A stretch of 64,000 nucleotides of DNA, taken from Coffea arabica (taxonomy: Eukaryota; Streptophyta; Magnoliopsida; Gentianales; Rubiaceae). The translations under genes and the position numbers were made by a program. This document shows positions 1-12,722 of this stretch, piece after piece. The stretch lies in NCBI RefSeq assembly GCF_036785885.1, contig NC_092317.1, positions 4,962,501 through 5,026,500 on the forward strand, read 5' to 3'. The stretch's first letter is position 1; the number at the start of each line of letters is the position of its first letter. The notes under the pieces are model-generated. The model searched no databases. It had not been told where the DNA came from and worked only from the letters and a program-made list of their open reading frames with translations.

Positions 1-1
1 C

Positions 2-55
2 CTTCAGATTGTCGATGATGATCTCTACAACAAGTTACTCTCAATAGGTAATTGA
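2..55 (+). CDS. possible C-terminal end of an upstream gene (partial)
   Basis: A short open stretch runs from the window edge to a TGA at 53-55 and would encode 17 residues ending in LYNKLLSIGN. It is followed by AATAAA-like sequence (about 58-70), as expected just after a plant stop codon. I do not recognise the protein. The stretch is short enough to be open by chance, so this is a weak call that needs the sequence to the left. Confidence 0.25.
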   Translation, partial: LQIVDDDLYNKLLSIGN

Positions 56-3000
56 ATATAAATAAATAAACCCGGTCCTACTGTTACATTATTTTGCTAT
101 CTATTTCTTCAGATTTTTGTTTTGAGAAATGATAACCGGATTGATATAAAGGTTGACATTGATATCTATTACTATATTGAAAGTATGATGAGTGTTGACA
201 TTATAAGTTGTAAGCACTTTTTAATTTTAGCTTTTGTTATGATCATATTACCTTCAATTAGAGTATTTTAGTATACGAAGTTGTAAGCACTTTTTTTCAA
301 TTTTTTTTTTTTTTGTGAATTTGAATTGAACTTTAGTGAAACATAACCGCATTAAGAATTTTTTATCAAAATTGAATCCATAATTTAACAAAAAGTTCAA
401 AATAAATTAAAAAAGAGAAAGCTCCAAAATAAATTTAAAAATCACTAAATCAAAGAGTTCGTATTCAAATAGTCTTTGTAACAATAATTGGTTAAAAAAA
501 TTGGAAATATAAAATATTCTATTATCAGGTAAACAATCAAATTTCACCAAAAAAAAAATTATATCTAAGAAATATATGCTATATTTGAATTAATATAATT
601 ACGTGCAAAAAAAATGTACTATTACTAGTAGCATTAAAGAGCGCCTCCTTCTTTTTTAGACCGAAACACATAATAATTATGGCCACAAACTACTGAACTG
701 GTTTTTTTATTACCCAATCAACTATACATAAGGTGTAATTCTGGTCGGCAATTAATGTTCTATCCGTCTATGGATTGTGGAGAATTAAGCCAACTAAATT
801 CATGATCATTGACCATGGGACAAGAAAGGCTCTCAGCTACCCACTGTCCCCTGTCTATAATCTATATGGGGAAAAATGTTTCTATTCTTTCTTGGTGAAA
901 TACCTTCATTCGTGTGAATCGAATAACTCAAAGTTAGAATCTTTTATTCACAAGGGATTCCGTGGTCAGATATTTAGGTAGCTTAAAGTAAAAATGTAGT
1001 TAAACTTTTGTCTCCATCTCGTCTTCGATAATGACTTGATTACCATTCATGGTGGGTGGAAAAGCAAGCTATAAAATCTACTTAGATGTGGTTTTTTGCT
1101 AAGAAGATTGCTGGGATCATAGAATAATCTGATTAGTAAGTGGTAAAACAAGCACCCGTCCGTCTTGAAGCCTAAATGACTATTGATTGATGTGACATAT
1201 GCTTAGTTGATGGCATCTTCTAATATTATGTCTTTTTTCATTGTGCATGAATGAAGTTGACAAAACCAGATTCCTAATTTGACACTCTTAACTAGCTAGT
1301 AACAACAACTTAAGACAAATGAGAGGATATTGGGATCATAAAAACACCACTTAAGTTTTTATGCAGTATTCTGCCCACTAAAGTAAAATTTTGGAGGTCT
1401 CTCCCCACTCATCATCAACTCTCACTTGGCGGCACAGCAATTTATCATTTGGTTTTAGTTTTGGAATGTGTTTAGTAAAACACATAATTAATTCAAGTGC
1501 AATGGTGGAAACTGCCATTTACCATCTAAACTTTGCTTGTCCAGCCATCTTGCAATTTTGGGTTAACATGAATCAATCTGTAGATGAACAATTGGAGGGT
1601 TAGTTGCCCTTTTCTTGATCTCACCAGCCATGTAAAAATTCCAATTGCAAGGCAAGATGAAAGTTGATTATATACACCAGATCATGATATGTGCAACGAA
1701 TATTATTATTTCTCCTTCAGGGATGGAGGAATTCTCAATGTTTGAAATTTTGAGCTTTTACCTTGTGAAGAAAAAGTTTAACCATGCCCACCCTATATGG
1801 TTGGTGTAATTTTATTTTTTTTTTAAAGTAAAAGTTTAACCACTTGCATAAGCAGAGATATGTTACATTATTTTACTATACGTTCTGTCATTATACTTTT
1901 TTTTGGTGTTAAGAATAATATGGCATTATTGTCATAGGCCACATTTTATTTTTTACAATAGCTTTTGTTAAAGTGACAAATTACCGTTATAAGTCCAAAT
2001 TGCATTGGACTTGAGGAGGACAAACTTGGCATCTTGTGCAAATATTGATATAGAAATAAAATCTGAGCTGTGGCACTGACAGTAGTATAAGAATATTAAA
2101 GAACAAACACAATACAACGATCAGAGCAATACGAAAATATATGGACAATACCAACTAATAATCATCTATCTATCTATATCTAAATTCCTTATAAAAGTAT
2201 GGTAGATCTAGAAAGAATAGTGTGGAAGCAGGATATGTCTTGGTTTTACATTATGCCAAGAACTCCCTTCTCCCTAATAATTGGATTTATTGTGTACTAA
2301 TAATAGTCAATAATTATACCACTTATGAAGGCAAAATACTAAAAACTTAATTAAATTTGAACTATATATGAAGACAATAAACAAAGCAAAACACCCCAAT
2401 CTAATCTGTCTCTTTGCATTCCATGAAAAAGAAAAGAAAAGAAAAGAAAAATCTCAATTATCTGGATAAATGAAATTTCAATTATCAAAAATGAATAGTC
2501 AACATAAAACCTTTATATCTGGTTGATCATTTACACTCCATTAGTAACAAAAATAACACATAAAGGAATGCAAAGAGTAACAAATTTAACTCAGGAATAA
2601 TAAAAAATAATAATGTTAGAGTATGCAAACATTAATATTTATGCAAACAATTATCTTTTGATTAGCAAGTTAAAAAAAGTTCACAATAAATTCAAAGAAA
2701 TACCCCAGAGAAAACATGACAAATCATGAGAGATACCACCAATTAATTTAAATAAAAAATACGCAAATATTAAATTACAATGTTAACAATAGAATTTTAC
2801 CAAAAAATTAGTGTATAAGAAATATCATATATCATGATGCTATAGTCACGTGCAAACCCATAACTAGTTGTTACAATAATCCAAAAATATATGGAATAAG
2901 TTGTTGCCAGAACTTCTCTCTTGACCTTAGCTTAATTTAAAAGGAAAAAAAAAAGAAAGAAGAACAGCCTATACCAACCGTACTTTTATATATGTGAAAA

Positions 3001-4467
3001 TCTGCAATTCAGTTTGCTAAGTTATCCTAATTGTTAGAAAACTTCCTCGTGAAAATTTAACTCTTTGTAGCCGGTGAATGAGAGATGCTCTAAACATTTT
3101 CTAGCCGATTGGACGGTTTGAGTCCTGAATTTTCTTAGCAAAGACGAGGTCACAAGCAAGAAGAGAATATCAATGGCACGATCCAGTTGAGAGGTGAGAA
3201 GAGACCTAAGAGAATTTCAACTCATTAAAAGGATGGAGTCACGAACGACCAAACCCAGTTTGACCTTGTCCTCTACAGTTCCAATCATGTCGATCCCCAA
3301 CAAAAATTACTCTTAAAGTATGGTCAAAGACACACAATTTAAGTGGCAAGAGCTTGATGTGATGACACATTTTGTTTGTTGTTCTATCCCGTGCTAGTCG
3401 GCTGATTAAATTATCATTGTGGAATCTGGATAGGAAAATGTTCGGGGCAAAAGGTTTGAAACCCCTTTTTCCCCCTTTTGCTGATTACGAACTTAATTAG
3501 CCATCAAATGGCACAAGTGAAACCCGAAAAATAAGAGTACAAGCTAATCCAAAAGATTCTAAAAGCAATCAACAGATCTTTAACTTCTTGTAAAGCTTTG
3601 TTATGTTAATAAGTTACATTATTGAATTACGAGGTGCAATTGAATTGATAATTAGTGTCCAAACATGATTAGACAAAAACTTGTTTAATTCAACTTGGAA
3701 ACAATGATCAACATGAACATATATTTCACATTTGTCATAGATCAGACCAAAATCTGGTATCCCAGTTCCAAATAAATTGGAGAAAACATGGGGCAAGACT
3801 TATTTTAGGAGACGTACGTCAATAATGGCAGCAGCTCCAAGTTAGAGATCTTGTTATGCAGGATTGTTCAAGAGTCACCACTTCAACATTATATGCCTTC
3901 TTTACTTCAGGTCTCTCCGTGCACTATAGGGAAAGAAAAAGGAAAAAAAAAAAAAAAAAGTATAGGGAAGGGTTCATTCATTTCCCCAACTCCCATGTTG
4001 AGGAAGCAAATGGAATCTCTAGACACATGTAATGATTCTATATTGGATAAATTAAGAAAACCTGTACTTGTCAAATAATGCCAACTTTTTTGGTTGGTGA
4101 ATCGTGCAAGTTGTAGAACATTTATAAAATTTCTAAAAAATCTTGCTCCACAAAAATCTAAAAAAAAATAAATCTCTAAAATTTAAAATTCAAGCTGCCA
4201 TAAACCATGTTATCTCTATCCACTCCACGAATCAGATAAAAGTAGCCTACTGCATAGTTTGAGGCAAGAAATCGATATTGATGAATAGAAATTGGGAAAT
4301 GTTACTTGCACTCTTTTTTTTTTATCACACTCATTAGCATTTTAATCATATAGTTTTTATTTATTGGACATATATGATAAAACAAATTGTGGGAGCGGAA
4401 AAAAAAAAGAAGAAGAAGCATAAATAACATTTTCTATGAAAAAAATTTGTCCTGGTTTTATTCCTAC
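56..4467. other. intergenic DNA, no gene recognised
   Basis: AT-rich DNA with short A/T runs and a GAAAA-type simple repeat near 2428-2450. The open frames here (for example around 775, 1391, 3614 and 3851) are short, lack family motifs and have no flanking exons. I see no RNA gene or complete mobile element. Confidence 0.6.
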
Positions 4468-4474
4468 ACCAACC
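4468..4474 (+). promoter_or_regulatory. AC-II type MYB element (ACCAACC) upstream of laccase
   Basis: The heptamer ACCAACC matches the AC-II element bound by MYB factors that switch on lignin and secondary-wall genes. It lies about 510 bp upstream of the laccase TATA box in a C-rich stretch. The match is exact but short, so function is inferred from position. Confidence 0.4.
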
Positions 4475-4787
4475 ACCACCCCCTCCCCCACATCAAAAAA
4501 AAAAAAAAAAAAAGATGCCACAGGACCTACAAGAAGTCCACTGGTGCATCAGCTGACAAAAGAGTCAATTGAAGCTGACAAAGTTAAAAGTTTATATTAT
4601 TACAAATTTGTGACTTTTCAGTTTTTCATTGCTGGATTGAACATGCTTGATCCCATAACGTTCTCCCCCAAGTCTCGTTTATTTGGCGGTATAAAAGATG
4701 TGTATACTGTAGCAGCCAAGCTTTGAGACAAATTTCAATGAAGCAGGATAACATAATTTGACATTCTTTTACTTTCTGCAAATCCTT

Positions 4788-4794
4788 ACCTACC
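4788..4794 (+). promoter_or_regulatory. AC-I type MYB element (ACCTACC) upstream of laccase
   Basis: An exact ACCTACC (AC-I consensus) lies 190 bp upstream of the TATA box. With the AC-II site at 4468 it gives the pairing common in phenylpropanoid and monolignol-polymerising gene promoters. Confidence 0.45.
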
Positions 4795-4977
4795 TGTCTA
4801 TGGTTCATGACCCTCGTAATTCGCCCCTTCAAGACAAAATTCCAGAAAATGTAGGAATCTAATTTCCAATATCTCATATATGCCTAGGACAAATTGATGA
4901 CTGTCGTCATCACTAAAGAAAAAAAGAAATGACAAATTTCATGTAGCAACAACTATTTAGTACGAAAGAATTCACAC

Positions 4978-4985
4978 TATAAATA
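4978..4985 (+). promoter_or_regulatory. TATA box of the laccase gene
   Basis: TATAAATA lies 113 bp upstream of the laccase ATG (5091), which would give a transcription start near 5010 and an 80-bp leader. Confidence 0.65.
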
Positions 4986-5090
4986 GGTGTACTAGTATTT
5001 CTTTTGCTCGTGAGTCCAATTAGTTGAGCAAAGAATTCCACCTTAAGGTGCCTGTGATCACTTGTGAGTTGTGAAGGAATCTACATATTA

Positions 5091-8000
5091 ATGGGGAGTT
5101 TTTATCATCAAATTTTTGTTACACTTGTTCTTCTTCTAAGCATATTTCTACCATGTTCATTGTCATCAACCACCAGGCGTTTTGAATTTAATGTAGGTGT
5201 CTTAAACTCTCTTTTACTTCACAAAACACAGGTACAAAACATGAAAACAATTCAAGGTGTTTATTTGTTGATTTGGTTTTATTTCAGGTCAAGTGGAAGA
5301 ATGTAAAGCGTCTGTGCAACACAAGGCCAGTACTTACTGTTAACGGGGAATATCCAGGACCAACCATTAGTGTTCATGAAGGCGATAATGTTGAAGTAAA
5401 GGTTACTAATCGAGTTGATATGAACACCACTCTCCATTGGTAAGTATATTGTAGTACTTCGTTTATTAATGCATTTGGTCTGTCGTGCATACAGGGTGCA
5501 CTTGATAAAATTGAAATTTGAATTGGTTGATTTGTTAAATTGTAAATATCGAAATCTTAACTTTTGAGTGCATTTTGTATTAAGTGATAAGTGAATAATT
5601 TTTTTTTGGAGTGAATTTTGCGTGCACAATTTAGACCCACTTAGTTAATTAAAATGTTCTATTTTTTGTTATCAAGTATATTGTGAACATATTAAGATCT
5701 GATTTCATTAAATTTAAGTGTTAAATTAGATTATCAAACAAGGTGATATTTTGATTAAATATTGTTTACTTCGTACTCAATCGTGGTAGAGTGATTTTGA
5801 CAATGATTGATTCTATGAATTTTTTGGGCTTTGGAATGCAAAATCTAATTTTTATCCATGTATTTACGCAGACAAACATAGGCTTGTTCTCGTTTTAAAT
5901 TTTAAAAATTTTGATTATAAAATTGACTGCTTTTTGGATGATCATAGATTTTAATTTTTTTTAATCATTAAAAAAATCTATAGTCAGAATATAAAAGCAA
6001 TCTCGAACATCACAAAAATTGATTATCTAAAGTTTGAATTTATAATTAGTTAAGTAATCAATCGAAAACCATTTAATATTATGAATTAGTAAGAAGTTAA
6101 TTTATCCCTATTGCAATTGGAAAACAGATTTTCAGAAATCACAATAGAAGTGCTTGATGCCAAACTAGTAAAAAGAAAACTGCGGAGTGAACTTCAACTT
6201 GTAATTGTGCAGGAAAAGAGTTAGACAGTTTTTGTTTTTGGGTTTTTCTACGTCCCGCTTAGTCTGTTAAAATTTCTTTCTAATTAGCTCCCTTCAGATT
6301 AAAACCAATTAAACTTATTTACACATCAGGCCGACTTTAATCAGCAATTGATGTATAGTGATTACCCTAGACAAGAAAAATACTCAGGCATCTCAAACAA
6401 TAACGTTCCACATCTAAGCGAGCCAAAAATAACCCAAACTGCAGGTTCTATAATCGTATATTCCCTTCCATCATATTATCGGACATAATAAACTGCAGTG
6501 CATACACTATCACCGTTTGATTCATGATATATGCGCAAAATTTGAATTTTAAATTCAAATTTTACAGAGTTATCATTCATCTAACGTTGACAGTGTATAC
6601 ACTGTCAGTGTAGGAAATATTAATCCATACATTATTTATCAGAAGATTATTCTATTACACATAATATGTTGTGATGACACTTGATAATCTGTGTTTATCC
6701 ATGCACTAATTTAATCATAATTGTGTCAGGCTTTGACAAATCTTGACCGGATCATCCTAATCTTTTTGTAAATGCTGTTGTCAAGAAGCTTATTTGCAGG
6801 AGATAAATTTAACTACTAAAAAATTTCTTGCTGAATTCACTATTGTAGGCATGGAATAAGGCAATTAAGGACAGGATGGGCAGATGGTCCAGCCTATGTT
6901 ACACAATGCCCAATTGGAACTGGAAAATCTTACACTTACAGGTTCACCGTAGTCAATCAGAGGGGAACTCTTTGGTGGCATGCCCATCTCTCATGGCAAC
7001 GTTCCACTGTTAATGGAGCTTTTATCATCTACCCTCGCATGCCTTATCCTTTCTCAGTTCCAATTCAAGAGGAGATTCCCATAACGTTTGGTAATTTTCT
7101 TCAAAACATTTATAAAATTCATCCTTCTTGCACGTAATTTATTTACAATAGTATATATACAAGAGGGTTTCGGTATCGTTGAAGAACTTACATTTCTAAA
7201 TTGAATCCTTGAAATTTTTTATTACAGGTGAGTGGTTCAATTCAGATGTGATGGCAATAGAAAAGGATATGATGCTAACCGGGGTTGGACCTAATGCTTC
7301 AGATGCTTACACGATCAATGGCTTGCCAGGGCCCTTGTATAATTGCTCTCTTAAAGGTAAACTTGAAAAGAATATTGGTTTTGCTAAAATGTGCTTTTGT
7401 ACACAAAATCCAATTTGACCCTTCCTTTGTTCTTTTTGTTGTATTTAATCTTGGATTTTTGTTGAATTCCTTTTACAAGATCGATAGGAACTCACTTATT
7501 GAAGATGCTGAAATATAATCTATTTCATCGGCAGATTAAAACACACATTTTGGTAAAAGAAAAAAAAATGAAATTACCAGTGTTGAGATTTTTTTAATCC
7601 AATTTTTTGTCACTAAAAATGTCCCATTCGATCATTCCAGTAATACCCGAGAGGGATTTGACTAAAAGGAAATTCTGAATTCAAGTTATTGTTTCCTTTC
7701 GCTGACAACCAAGAATTGAACCCTTCATTTTGTCCCCTTTCAAGGTCTGAGATGCTTGTTAGTTGACACCTCCTAATTGATCATGTTATTTTTTCTGAAC
7801 TTTTGCCAAGAGGGATTTGGAATTGATTTTTGTTACATTAATAATTTACAGATACTTTCATCAAGACAGTCGAACATGGCAAAACATACTTGCTAAGGAT
7901 CATCAATGCCGCCCTCAATGATGAGCTCTTCTTTGCTGTGGCTGACCATACTTTAACAGTCGTAGAAATCGATGCAGTTTACACAAAACCCTTTACAACA

Positions 8001-8960
8001 AAAGCTATCATGATCGCCCCCGGACAGACCACCAATGTGCTGCTCACTGCGAATCAAAAGCCAGATTCCACCGGCATGTTTGTCTTGGCAGCAAGACCTT
8101 ATCTAACTTCAATTTTCCCCTTCGACAATTCCACCACAATTGGTTTCCTGAAGTACAAAACCACAAAGTCAAAAGAAACAGTTGAGCTCCCATTGCCACC
8201 TTACACTTTACCAAGCAACCTCCCTGCATTGCAAGATACTGAATTTGCAACGGAATTCGCCAACAAGCTTCGAAGCCTCGGATCTCCTCAGTACCCTTGT
8301 AAAGTGCCCAAGAAAGTCCATAAGCAAGTGATCACAACCATAGGTCTCAATCTTCAAGACTGCCCTCCTAATAAAACTTGCAAAGGATTTAGAAACCAGA
8401 GGTTCTTAGCATCGATGAACAACCAATCATTCATTCGCCCTCCCATATCCATCCTGGAATGCCATTACAAGAACCTCAGTATGGCTAACCTGTTCTCCAA
8501 TTTCCCCGAAAAGCCACCCGTTCCTTTTAACTACACAGGAGTTAACTCTTTAACTGAAAACATGAATGCTGAATTTGGCAGTAAGCTGGTGGTGGTACCA
8601 TATGGCACGAGGCTAGAAATTGTGCTGCAAGATACCAATTTCTTGAACCCGGAGAACCATCCAATCCATGTTCATGGGCACAACTTTTTCATCGTGGGAT
8701 GCGGATTTGGAAATTTCGATGCTGAAAAAGATCCATTGCATTACAATCTTGTGGATCCTCCGGAGAGGAATACGGTGGCGGTTCCAATAGGAGGATGGGC
8801 AGCAATCAGAATCCATGCAGATAATCCAGGGGTATGGTTCATACATTGCCATCTCGAGGAACATACGACATGGGGTCTAGCCATGGGTCTTGTTGTACAG
8901 GAGGGTAAAAACCCTTCACAATGTTTGATTCCTCCACCTGATGACCTTCCTCCCTGCTGA
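5091..8960 (+). CDS. LAC: laccase (plant multicopper oxidase), complete, 5 exons
   Basis: Secreted blue multicopper oxidase that oxidises monolignols or other phenolics in the cell wall using O2. Exons: 5091-5192, 5288-5439, 6849-7090, 7228-7356, 7852-8960; all introns are GT-AG, phases agree, and the product is 577 aa, the usual laccase length. The ATG at 5091 opens a signal peptide (hydrophobic about residues 8-22); an upstream in-frame alternative start is not an ATG. All four copper motifs are present: HWHG (84-87, split by intron 2), WHAH (128-131), HPIHVHGH (478-485) and HCHLEEH (540-546), with Leu551 at the type-1 axial position. The mature protein ends in the usual DLPPC. The last exon is one 1.1-kb piece, whereas many plant laccases split this part by another intron. 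AC elements and a TATA box precede it. Family certain; subgroup (perhaps LAC14/15-like) not established. Confidence 0.95.
6491..6613. repeat. MITE-like inverted repeat (TGACAGTGTATACACTG family) in laccase intron 2
   Basis: The right end contains TGACAGTGTATACACTGTCA and the left end a degraded inverted copy (GCATACACTATCA). The same end motif occurs around 9769-9900 and 36400-36530, so this is a short dispersed inverted-repeat element of about 120 bp inside the 1.4-kb intron. Confidence 0.5.
7901..7921 (+). promoter_or_regulatory. candidate miR397 target site in laccase exon 5
   Basis: This 21-nt stretch, encoding part of the conserved IINAALND segment, is where plant laccases carry the miR397 site. 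Against the canonical miR397a complement it keeps a perfect match to miRNA positions 1-8. It differs at positions 9 and 12 (mismatches) and 15 (G:U). The mismatch beside the cleavage position weakens the call; a lineage variant of miR397 could pair better. Confidence 0.4.
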
Positions 8961-8999
8961 GTTTTTTCCCGGCTTTATGGAAGATTTTGCAGTTTGCTC

Positions 9000-9768
9000 T
9001 AGCCTTGACCACCTTCCAGAGTTTGTAAAAGATGTAGCATTGCAACTCATCTCAGTCTGTGTGTGTGTTTAAATAAATTTAGAGTTTGGGTTGGGTTGGG
9101 TAGGGAGTTTGAGCTTAATTGGGCTGTCTATGTCCTATAAGTGATTATACAAGAGGTCTTGTCCTAGTGTATAGAGTAATGGATCAAAGGAGTTCAAGCT
9201 TGTCAATCTAATGTATGCAATTTATAGAAACATGGGGGTTTTTGTAGCAATTATTTGTTAGCCTAAGCTATCACAAATTCATCATGGTCTTCCAAGGTGA
9301 TGTTTCGGAGTTAATAGACCAACATACCATGAAGGTGTCCAAAGAATGAAATATTCAATGAGACTAGCATGCAAAATAAAAGAATTCAACAGAAAGGTGG
9401 AATTTGATGCTATTTACAAATTTAAAGGAACTGAAACAAAGTTAAAATTACAAAAAGAAAAAAAAAGATTAAAATGGTTGGAAGCAAAATAAAGTTGTCT
9501 TATAATAATAGGGAGACTATCTGGCCTAGAGTGGAAGAATGAAGGTCATTTTGAATTTTGTTGAATTTTTGGGCCAACAATTCCTTTGAGAACAGCGAAC
9601 TAAGCTGAAATATATTGGGCCATTGTAAATGCAACTGATAATGGAATAACTAGCCCAAATATTGGATCTTGCAATTTGACCCAAGATAGAAGTGACAAAG
9701 AAGGATTGCATATTTCTTCCCCCCGCCATGGAAATTATTGTAGTCTGCGTATTAATTTTTGAGTAAAG
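9000..9768. other. laccase 3' flank and intergenic DNA
   Basis: This stretch probably holds the laccase 3' UTR in its first 200-250 bases. A frame on the minus strand around 9526-9729 has no recognisable motif. Nothing else seen. Confidence 0.5.
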
Positions 9769-9900
9769 TTTATATGCATTGTCAATGTATATATTATTAT
9801 GGTTGGATGAATGACGTATAAGTAAAATTTAATTTTTAAAATTTGTTCATGCATCATATATCTAATGATGATAGTGTATACACTGACAATGTATATAAAA
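9769..9900. repeat. MITE-like element, same family as 6491-6613
   Basis: Inverted ends: TTATATGCATTGTCAATGTA on the left and TATACACTGACAATGTATA on the right, about 130 bp apart, with AT-rich filler and no coding capacity. Confidence 0.5.
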
Positions 9901-10799
9901 TTAATTCTTAATTTTTTTCAATGTAAAAAATATACTTTTATTTGCAACTCCGGTACGATATCACTCTTGGAGGATGCAAATTTATACATGCTTTTAATCT
10001 GGTCATTTTTTCTTCTCAAAATAAAAACCTCGATTTATTACCATGATAATTGCTAAAGCCTAAGTAAAAACTAAAGAACAAGAAAATAGGGAAGTAAGAA
10101 AATAGTTAAGTCCATTAGTCAAGTTTTTCATTTTTTGAGCAAGTCCTTTACACTCAGCTGACCCTCCACATGATGTAAACAGGTCTTACCAGCGGGAGCA
10201 TGCGACCTGAATTTCTGCAAGATCCGATAAAAATTGTGGACCAATTATTTTGGACTATATATTGGACCAATATTTTTGGACTATCACTTTCTACATTTGC
10301 CGATAAAATCATCATCTGCGTTGAAAAATCAGAGGGTTCTTCATTGATGACAACTTCGTTGGATGCATGACTTTCACTATCCTGCTGCATCCCCATCAAA
10401 GAAAACACTAGCCAGCTCTGCACACAACAATCTACTGCCTGAGAAAGATCAAAGATGGGAAGCAATTTATGGCTGCAACAACTTCACATTAACTGCAACT
10501 ACTAATGTTCTGTCATGAAATTCATTCACGGCCATGTACTAGTATTACATAGCAAGAAAAGAAAGAAAGAGGGTCAACCGTCTACATGATTAAAGGGCTT
10601 TTGGCTTTTCATTTGCTCGCAGCTTTAAACAAAGAAAGCGTGCGAACCCTAGGCTCGACTTCCTAAGCATATAGTACTATCATTCTGTGTACCCTTTTTT
10701 AACAGATCATTTGTGTTTTGTCACATACTTATAGCTTGTAAATTGTTAGCACTGCTGCTTAATAATAAGGATGCATGGTTCCATTATCTTATAATGACA
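9901..10799. other. intergenic DNA
   Basis: No gene recognised. A 103-codon minus-strand frame at 10154-10465 has no family features. A short direct repeat based on GGACCAATATTTTTGGACTA lies near 10235-10285. Confidence 0.5.
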
Positions 10800-10961
10800 G
10801 TTTGGATTTCTCTATTTTTCAAAAATAAGTTTTTCAAATACAATGTTATATTGATATACAAACAAAAACAACTAAAAAAAATCTCATACAAAAGTTTTTC
10901 ATATACGCTGCTGATACAGTAAAATTTTTCAAAAAATACATTCAAAAACAGCTAATTCAAA
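10800..10961. repeat. MITE of the GTTTGGATT family
   Basis: Starts GTTTGGATT and ends in an inverted AATTCAAAC. The interior carries TTTTTCAAAAATAAG and a TACAGTAAAA motif shared with the elements at 12761-12924 and 18672-18871. It is about 160 bp with no coding content. Confidence 0.5.
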
Positions 10962-11693
10962 CGGATTATGATAAGAAAATATTGCTGTTGGATATATATA
11001 GATGAATTATATGATGGAGGATTTGAATTGAATATGCATGTGGTTGATATTTGATGTTATCCAATTTTTGGAAGCATTGAGACTCAAGTGGCTGTCCCAT
11101 GAGCAAGCTGTTTGAAAGAGCCTAGTTTTGTGTTCCTCCTGTTCTTGTCACGTTCTCTAGTGTGATTAGGTTTGCACATGCCGTGTCTTATAATATTCAG
11201 TGACATAACAGATTGCCTCTTGTGCATTTGCTGCTTCAATTTGTCGAAAAGCCTTAATCAATCTATTCTTCATGTTCCATCTTTATAGTTTATACTGCCT
11301 GTTAGACTGAACATTGGCCTAACTAGATATGATTAACGGCTTATTAAACAAAAAATAAAAAAACGTTGTCCTAAAAAAAAAAAAAAATCAGTTATAGAAC
11401 ATTCTGACCAGTGTGTGAACGTATTTTCGATCAATCAATTATGATGAAATTTCATTAGTTGCCTTAAAAAATTGTAACAGAATTTTTTTTGTTTTTTAAT
11501 CCAAGCTTCCAACCAAATATTTTATCTAGCTGAGTAGTGAAAAATGTTCCTATCTATGTTTAGATGAATTTGCAGGTGGATAGTAAATTTCTTCTGTTCT
11601 TTTTGGTCGGCAAATGAATATTTAACATTAGTGAAGAAACATTCACCGCTTGAAAAGGGTCAAATTCTGGTTTACTTTGTTGTTTATTTTGTT

Positions 11694-11927
11694 TTTTTTT
11701 TCAGCAACGATACATTTGTATAACCTATACTATCCTAATCTAGGGGGAGGAGAAGGCTAAGGAGGCTGTTGTAGGGGCTAGTGGGTATACAAACCCAACT
11801 AGACCAAGGGAGTGTTATGACACAACCTTTAGATTTTTTTCGCTACAGGTGAGGTTCGGACCCTCACCTACAGCCCAAGAAGGGACTTAAGTCCCTCCCT
11901 GGTGGCCACTGAGCCATTGCCCAATGG
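11694..11927 (-). mobile_element. tRNA-derived SINE with perfect 18-bp target-site duplication
   Basis: Read on the minus strand, the element has a polymerase III box A (TGGCTCAGTGGCC, near 11901-11913) and a box B (GGTCCGAACCT, near 11848-11858) at tRNA-like spacing. A unique body follows, then an A-rich 3' tail seen as a T run at 11691-11701. Identical 18-base copies of TTTGTTGTTTATTTTGTT flank it at 11676-11693 and 11928-11945. Internal promoter, A tail and long target duplication together identify a LINE-mobilised SINE of about 235 bp. The perfect duplication suggests a fairly recent insertion. The named SINE family is not known to me from sequence alone. Confidence 0.8.
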
Positions 11928-11945
11928 TTTGTTGTTTATTTTGTT

Positions 11946-12722
11946 GACAGTATTAATTAAATCAACATTCTTTGGAATCCCTAAACTTCCAGCAGCTTAA
12001 AGGAAAATTCTTGGTGTGGTAGAAGAGATTCTCGATTCCCAACAGCATAACTTATCGTTATCTTCCTTAAAAAACCAAAAAGAGTGGACGATGCGCGAAG
12101 GAATTTACGGCTGTACGAAGTTATGACATCGATAATAAGAAATCTTTAACTAATTAAGAGACTATATGGGACATTGGACACTTCAGTCTCTCCAATATTT
12201 CATGGATCATAAACAACATTTTATTTTGTTTAACTTTTGATTATTCCCATGTCACGTGCTAACTAGATGACAATAGAATTTTCTCATCTTGATTTCATGC
12301 GAATATTTTCTCAGCGAATCCCGAGTGCCATAGCGATGAAACTAATTGCAAACAATCAATATATAAATACATGCAGATGAAGAATGACTTTCCTCCAACA
12401 ACAAAAAAAATGCTAATGGAGCGAGTTCTTGAAATCTAACCTTAAATTTCTGATATAACAGATTAGATTTAAAGTTATGAGTAATTTTTTTTTTTTAAAA
12501 GGCAAGTTATGAGTAATTTTCAACTAAAATTCTTTTATCATCAGGCAAACAAGTTATTAATCTAGAGGTCCCGAGTTCAAGTTAACAAAGGAAAAAGTAG
12601 GAAATCACTATTGATCCTCTTAAAGAAATGGATAATAATTCACTTGTTTTGCGCGTGAAGGTGCTTTCTCCAAATATATATAAAACCTTTAATGTACTGA
12701 ATTTCTATGTAAAACTTTGATT
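11946..12722. other. intergenic DNA
   Basis: AT-rich, with no gene or RNA recognised. A small direct repeat built on AAGTTATGAGTAATTTT lies at about 12473-12520. Confidence 0.5.

Noticed and set aside
775-981. 68-codon open frame near the left edge
   Set aside because: Starts from a non-ATG codon, lies in AT-rich intergenic DNA and resembles nothing known.
10154-10465. 103-codon minus-strand open frame
   Set aside because: No family motif, no exon partners and low-complexity surroundings.
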